In this document: in pieces, positions 50,177 through 53,689 of the stretch | How the letters are laid out: each line of letters opens with the position of its first letter | Numbering within the stretch: position 1 is the stretch's first letter | NCBI GenBank assembly: GCA_028293125.1 | Contig: JAQGPJ010000066.1 | Span: 1-53,689, forward strand | Length of the DNA stretch: 53,689 nt | Source of the DNA: Verrucomicrobiales bacterium | Lineage (GTDB): Bacteria; Verrucomicrobiota; Verrucomicrobiia; Verrucomicrobiales; V1-33 | Direction of reading: 5' to 3' | The notes under the pieces: model-generated | The model's database searches: none | The model's input: only the letters and a program-made list of their open reading frames with translations | What the model was told of the DNA's origin: nothing | Translations under genes and position numbers: made by a program

Positions 50177-50676
50177 CGGAGGAAGGCAGGCGGGCGGAGC
50201 GCAATCAATACGGTGAGGGCGGCGATCAGGAGCCGCGCGCCATTGACAATAGTCACAGGATCCAGCAAGTCGCCGAGGTTGGGAAGACGGAGACTGATAG
50301 AGCTGATGGCGGAGCTGAGCACCCAGCCCAGCGCCGGCATCCATGATACGGCTCCCGCCAACTGCACCCAGGATGCACGGGTGGGCGGCAGAAAGCCACA
50401 GGTAACCACGGCCAGACCACCATATTTGACGGCGTTGAGTTCACTTACAAACCCCAGCAGGCTGAAAACCACCCCGACGGCAAACCAGACTGTGCGCATG
50501 GGCAGTCGCTGGCCAGCCTTGATCAGCACCGGCACACACCACAGGAGAAAAGCAACCGAGCCCAGCCGGTCAAAGGGGGAGTCCCTCCATGCCTGTCCCA
50601 GAGCCCGGGCCTGCCAAAGGGCGTAGAGCCAAGCGGCGATTCCCGCCGCGCGCTCCTGAAAAAGGGACGATCTCAT
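50173..50676 (-). CDS. Membrane protein of the exosortase operon
   Basis: 167 residues with about five hydrophobic segments: GSVAFLLWCVPVLI, TVWFAVGVVFSLLGFVSELN, YGGLAVVTCGFLP, WVQLAGAVSWMPALGWVLSS and GARLLIAALTVLIALRPP. No catalytic motif. It lies between exosortase and EpsI and overlaps both by four bases (ATGA on each side), so the three are made together and probably work together. I do not recognise the family; it may replace the membrane part that is fused to EpsI in other exosortases, or be a binding partner. Confidence 0.8.
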   Translation of the reverse strand: MRSSLFQERAAGIAAWLYALWQARALGQAWRDSPFDRLGSVAFLLWCVPVLIKAGQRLPMRTVWFAVGVVFSLLGFVSELNAVKYGGLAVVTCGFLPPTRASWVQLAGAVSWMPALGWVLSSAISSISLRLPNLGDLLDPVTIVNGARLLIAALTVLIALRPPAFLR

Positions 50677-51659
50677 CCGATGGATACGGAGAGCGGACGG
50701 GATTTAAGCAGAATTCTCCGCGCCGCCTCCAGCAGCGTCTGGCAAAGCAGGAACATCAGGCAGAGAACCACCCATCCGCCAAAGGTGTGGAACCAGCCCA
50801 TGGCAAACTCTGGCCCCACCACCAGAGCGGAAATCCCGATCATCAAAATGCGCAGGGTGTTGGCCAGCCACGCGAACGGCAGCAGCAGCAGCGAGGCGAT
50901 CCAGAACGGTTTTCCGGCGGGCATGGTGCGCAACGCCACCACCACTCCGGCGACCAGCATAGCCTGAAGCACATTCAGGCCGCCGCACGCGGCCTCCACA
51001 TTCAGCGGCATTTGGTTGATGTGGAGAAAAGTGCCATCCCGGGCCACCAACTGACCAAAAAGGTGGAAAAATCCGGCGGCCACCCCGGCTCCCGTGTAAC
51101 GGAACCACCAGCCAATGGCGTCGGCGCTCTGGTGGATCCAAGGAAACCCCAGCAACGCCAGCAGCAGCAGCCGGGGGGCGAAATGGACCAGCCAGGCGCG
51201 GCAGAACGCCATCGCCAGCAGGCACCACGAGCCCGCCAGCAGCAGGGTGGCATCCGTCAGAATCCCGCCCAGTCCCAGGAGAATGACGGAGATCAGCAGC
51301 CAAGGGGACACTATGCCGGGCTCCCGGCGCCATTCCCACGGTTTGCCCATCCACAGACAAAGGGGAATGGCCACCAACACCGGCACAGTGTCCTCGGCGG
51401 CTGAAATCCATCCCAGATCACGCAGCCATATGAAGCCCGCGAAAACCCCCAGACCGACGAGAAAAAGATTTCTTCCCGCAGTCCGGCGGGGGGTGGAGGC
51501 CTGCGCAGAGCTCTGTGTCCCATCCCGGAGCACCGGCCCGTCCGTCACCGCTCCGGCTTTCCGGGGGAGAGGGGGAGCGCTGCCAAGGCTGATTTCCGGT
51601 CGGGGGCACATGTTCAAGGCTGAAAGCAATTTTAATGCTAATTTGTACATAAAAGTCAT
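50673..51659 (-). CDS. Exosortase (PEP-CTERM/EPS transpeptidase)
   Basis: 328 residues from ATG at 51659 (alternatives at 51650 and 51611). The first 60 residues are cytoplasmic and variable. The rest has about eight membrane helices and the three catalytic residues of exosortases: Cys225 in VEAACGGLNVLQAML, Arg270 in WLANTLRILMIG, His291 in GWFHTFGGWVVL. Exosortases cut proteins carrying a PEP-CTERM signal (VPEP, helix, basic tail) and are thought to attach them to the envelope or EPS. The only substrate-like gene in the window is the broken one at 7395-7619. First gene of the operon with the membrane protein and EpsI. Confidence 0.93.
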   Translation of the reverse strand: MTFMYKLALKLLSALNMCPRPEISLGSAPPLPRKAGAVTDGPVLRDGTQSSAQASTPRRTAGRNLFLVGLGVFAGFIWLRDLGWISAAEDTVPVLVAIPLCLWMGKPWEWRREPGIVSPWLLISVILLGLGGILTDATLLLAGSWCLLAMAFCRAWLVHFAPRLLLLALLGFPWIHQSADAIGWWFRYTGAGVAAGFFHLFGQLVARDGTFLHINQMPLNVEAACGGLNVLQAMLVAGVVVALRTMPAGKPFWIASLLLLPFAWLANTLRILMIGISALVVGPEFAMGWFHTFGGWVVLCLMFLLCQTLLEAARRILLKSRPLSVSIG

Positions 51660-51832
51660 AAGTCGTTGATTTTGTGTGTGATTTATGAAAAAATCAATCC
51701 TTGTTCGGGCATTTTCACTAGGAAAAAGTAAATTTTTAGTTGCAACCGCAATGCGGATGCGTCATACGTGAATCCGTTTAAAATGAAAACTCGATGAAAA
51801 TTTGGTTTATCTGAAATGAAAAACGTTCCCGC
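51660..51832. promoter_or_regulatory. AT-rich divergent promoter region, exosortase / activator
   Basis: 173 bases, strikingly AT-rich against its surroundings, between the divergent exosortase and activator genes. On the minus strand TTGATT and CAAAAT are 17 bases apart and would start transcription very near the exosortase ATG at 51659, favouring one of its later starts. On the plus strand TTTGGTTTAT (51801-51810) lies 23 bases before the activator GTG; the same 10-mer recurs at 53283-53292. No -24/-12 (sigma-54) promoter was found. Confidence 0.4.
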
Positions 51833-53203
51833 GTGAAAGCCGTTCCCTTGTTTGTCCGGGGCCAGACCCCGCCGGCGGTGCTGAGCCGCCTGCTCCCTAC
51901 AGACCGGGTGCTGGATTTTCATCCCGAGAATGTCAGGGATCTGGACGCCGCCACTGCCGGGCGCGTTTATGTGCTGCCCTCAGAGATTTTTCAGGAGGAT
52001 TCCTGGCCCCGCCTGCGGACCCTGCTGACCGCGGCCCGGCGGCTGTATGTGATTTACGGCTCCGGCAAAACATCGTTGGAGGCGGTGCAGGCCATGCGGG
52101 ACGGTGCCTTCGATTTTGTTTACACCTCGGAAAAAGTGGAGCGCTGGGTGGATGCCCTGGACGGGGCAGCGGAGTCCCAGGCACTGTGGCTGAAACTGTT
52201 TGACGCCCCCAAGTCCCCGCGCCTGCCGCTGCTGGTGGGGCGGTCGGCGGAGATGGAGGCGGTGCGCAAGGCCATCCTGCGCGCGGGTCCCGTCAGTGCC
52301 AGCGTGCTGGTGAATGGGGAATCAGGCACCGGCAAGGAACTGGCAGCCCAGAGTATCCACAATGTCTCAGGAAGGCGCGGACCGTTTGTGGCGGTGAACT
52401 GTGCGGCGATTCCGGGCGAGCTGATGGAGGCGGAGCTTTTCGGCGCGGAGAAGGGAGCCTACACCGGATCCGTGGCTTCCCGGGAGGGGCTGGTGGAGCA
52501 GGCGGCCGGCGGCACCCTGTTCCTGGATGAGATAGGGGAGATGGATATCAATCTTCAGCCGAAGCTTTTGCGCTTCCTGGAAACCCGCCGCGCCCGGCGC
52601 GTGGGGGGGCGCGGCGAGTATGCCGCGGATGTGCGCATCGTCTCCGCCACCAACCGCGATCTTGAGAGCCGTATCGACAGTCAGGATTTCCGCGCGGATC
52701 TGTTCTACCGGCTGGCGGAGGTGACGGTTCAGCTGCCGCCGCTGCGGCAGCGCCCGGAGGACATTCCGCTCCTGTCGGAGCATTTTCTGACGGAGGCCAA
52801 TGACCGCTTCGCCAAACAGTTTCTATCACTGGAGCCCAAGCTGGCCTCCGACATGATGGAGTACTCCTGGCCGGGCAATGTGCGCGAACTCCGGGCGGCG
52901 ATACACCGGCTGGTTATTTTCCATGACGGCTCCGTGGTGAGGCGTGAATGGTGGAAAGCACCGGTGATCAAAAGTGAACCACCGCCGAACGAGGCGGCGT
53001 CTCCGGACACCGCAGGCCGGAATGGGAATCCGGCCCAGGCGGGGATGGAGATCCAGGCAGGCATCAGGCTCAACCGTCAGCAACAGTGGGATCTCGCCCG
53101 GAAGCTGCTGGCGCAAAGCGGGAATGACCGCACATGGACCGCTGCCCAGCTGGGCATCCATCCGGCCACACTCTTTCGTTGGACCAAATCCGGAAAAGTT
53201 TAA
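51833..53203 (+). CDS. Sigma-54-type transcriptional activator with pseudo-receiver domain
   Basis: 456 residues from a GTG at 51833. The N-terminal domain (1-120) has receiver-like strand/helix order ending GAFDFVYTSEKVERWVDAL, but the phosphoacceptor Asp and conserved Lys are missing, so it is not a normal phosphorelay target. AAA+ domain (about 135-375): Walker A GESGTGKE (162-169), the sigma-54 loop as GAYTGS (209-214; canonical GAFTGA), Walker B GGTLFLDEIGEM, and YSWPGNVRELRAAIHRL. C-terminal helix-turn-helix TWTAAQLGIHPATLFRWTKS. Such activators (PrsR-like) control exosortase/PEP-CTERM loci. Divergent from the exosortase, so a local regulator is likely. Confidence 0.9.
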   Translation: MKAVPLFVRGQTPPAVLSRLLPTDRVLDFHPENVRDLDAATAGRVYVLPSEIFQEDSWPRLRTLLTAARRLYVIYGSGKTSLEAVQAMRDGAFDFVYTSEKVERWVDALDGAAESQALWLKLFDAPKSPRLPLLVGRSAEMEAVRKAILRAGPVSASVLVNGESGTGKELAAQSIHNVSGRRGPFVAVNCAAIPGELMEAELFGAEKGAYTGSVASREGLVEQAAGGTLFLDEIGEMDINLQPKLLRFLETRRARRVGGRGEYAADVRIVSATNRDLESRIDSQDFRADLFYRLAEVTVQLPPLRQRPEDIPLLSEHFLTEANDRFAKQFLSLEPKLASDMMEYSWPGNVRELRAAIHRLVIFHDGSVVRREWWKAPVIKSEPPPNEAASPDTAGRNGNPAQAGMEIQAGIRLNRQQQWDLARKLLAQSGNDRTWTAAQLGIHPATLFRWTKSGKV

Positions 53204-53258
53204 GATTTGGCTTCCCAACTGCTGAAACAACTGATTTAATTAAGATAGTGATATATAG

Positions 53259-53292
53259 TTTGGTTTCATTTAAACAATACGGTTTGGTTTAT
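53259..53292 (+). promoter_or_regulatory. Tandem TTTGGTTT(C)AT repeats upstream of an exported-protein gene
   Basis: TTTGGTTTCAT (53259-53269) and TTTGGTTTAT (53283-53292) lie 24 bases apart start to start, a little over two helical turns, within an AT-rich 230-base gap. The 10-mer TTTGGTTTAT also occurs before the activator gene (51801-51810). This layout suits paired binding sites for one regulator. A TATATTTAT stretch follows at about 53301 and could serve as a -10 element. Confidence 0.4.
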
Positions 53293-53433
53293 TTTACAGT
53301 ATATTTATGGGGCAAGGGACTGGCTGCCGCTTGGAGGAACGCATCATGAAAAAATCCCAGGAAACCGTGTGGTGCGCTGCACCCGCCATCCCGGCGCAGC
53401 CGTTAAATCCGGCGCTTATTTTCATCCACGCCA

Positions 53434-53689
53434 ATGAATATACAATACCTAACCATGCTGCCGCGCTCTGCCGGCCTGTTTATCACCACACTGCTGGTTG
53501 CCGCGGGAGTCCCCGCGGCAGTCACCGCCCAGGAGAACGGGACATTGTTCCCTTCCTTGACGCTGCCTGAAACCGGGGACAGCGCCCTGCACATCATCAG
53601 CCCGGACATACTGGAGCTGGTGAGGATCAACACCAAGCCCGCCGGCACCGCCACAGTGCCGGATTCGTGGAACTTTGTATCCTCCGGCG
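53434..53689 (+). CDS. Exported protein, N-terminal part (cut by window edge)
   Basis: An open frame runs from ATG at 53434 to the end of the window (85 codons seen). MNIQYLTMLPRSAGLFITTL followed by LVAAGVPAAVTAQ is a signal peptide with cleavage near TAQ. The mature start contains LFPSLTLPETGDSALHIISP and LELVRINTKPAGTATVPDSW. I do not recognise the family; similar openings occur in large secreted proteins of this phylum (from memory). It has no good Shine-Dalgarno site. A strong one (GGAGG near 53335) instead serves an overlapping short frame at 53346-53570. It follows the sigma-54-type activator and the tandem repeats, so it may be regulated by that protein. Confidence 0.65.
   Translation, partial: MNIQYLTMLPRSAGLFITTLLVAAGVPAAVTAQENGTLFPSLTLPETGDSALHIISPDILELVRINTKPAGTATVPDSWNFVSSG

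Noticed and set aside
51660-51832. Sigma-54 (-24/-12) promoter for the exosortase operon
   Set aside because: No GG-N10-GC pair in a TGGCAC/TTGCA context was found on either strand. TTGCA near 51740 has no partner at the right distance.
53300-53345. Sigma-54 promoter upstream of the exported gene
   Set aside because: TGGCTGCCGCTTGG has the two blocks one base too close and lacks the final GC.
1-53689. tRNA, rRNA or CRISPR arrays
   Set aside because: No cloverleaf-compatible T-loop with matching acceptor arms and no regularly spaced repeats were seen by eye. A dedicated scan could not be run.

Overview
The window is high-GC chromosomal DNA that reads like a member of the Verrucomicrobiota (inferred from gene content, not from a marker gene). 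Typical signs are an exosortase with its EpsI partner and a PEP-CTERM remnant, a DUF1573/rhodanese pair, a secreted PQQ-type dehydrogenase fused to PKD, cytochrome c and carbohydrate-binding modules, a solitary GspF-like protein, weak Shine-Dalgarno sites, and frequent GTG starts with ATGA/TGATG gene overlaps.

Region by region: 1-0.35 kb holds the tail of an IS630-type transposase beside a decayed DUF1963-like gene. 0.38-6.2 kb is housekeeping: rhodanese/DUF1573, GNAT, Tat-exported sialidase-like protein, amino-acid ABC ATPase and permease, and a phosphodiesterase. 6.3-10.5 kb is accessory and damaged: an AT-richer WG-repeat gene, a 5'-truncated PEP-CTERM gene, a GH18 protein, and a HipA-like yjjJ gene broken by two compensating frameshifts. 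10.5-20.6 kb carries a small membrane protein, hisS, a large PelD-like coiled-coil/GAF/degenerate-GGDEF protein, the dehydrogenase-cytochrome fusion, GspF and a GH25-like lipoprotein.

20.3-41.9 kb is a large exopolysaccharide (EPS) locus of Wzx/Wzy type. It has four GT4 or GT2 glycosyltransferases, a GT26 enzyme, an initiating phosphoglycosyltransferase, a pseudo-nucleotidyltransferase fusion, a Wzx flippase, an O-antigen ligase/polymerase-like protein, a Wzz/BY-kinase-like protein fused in frame to a Wza-like export domain, and a second Wza-like lipoprotein. Interleaved with the sugar enzymes is a signalling set: a SpoIIE-type phosphatase with its own RsbW-like ATPase domain, a single-domain STAS protein, a CheY-like protein and a REC-HPt protein. 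The GT26 enzyme itself carries two C-terminal STAS domains. I infer that a partner-switching (STAS/kinase/phosphatase) circuit acts directly on polysaccharide synthesis here. This is the best candidate in the window for an undescribed system.

41.9-49.2 kb is a mixed segment: HAD hydrolases, an L,D-transpeptidase, a type III polyketide synthase divergent from a Dcm-like cytosine methyltransferase, the solute-binding protein that probably serves the distant ABC transporter, and a DJ-1/PfpI protein. 49.6-53.7 kb is an exosortase operon (exosortase, membrane protein, EpsI) divergent from a sigma-54-type activator with a pseudo-receiver domain, followed by the start of an exported protein cut by the window edge. 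A 10-bp motif, TTTGGTTTAT, lies upstream of both the activator and that exported gene. I saw no tRNA, rRNA or CRISPR array.
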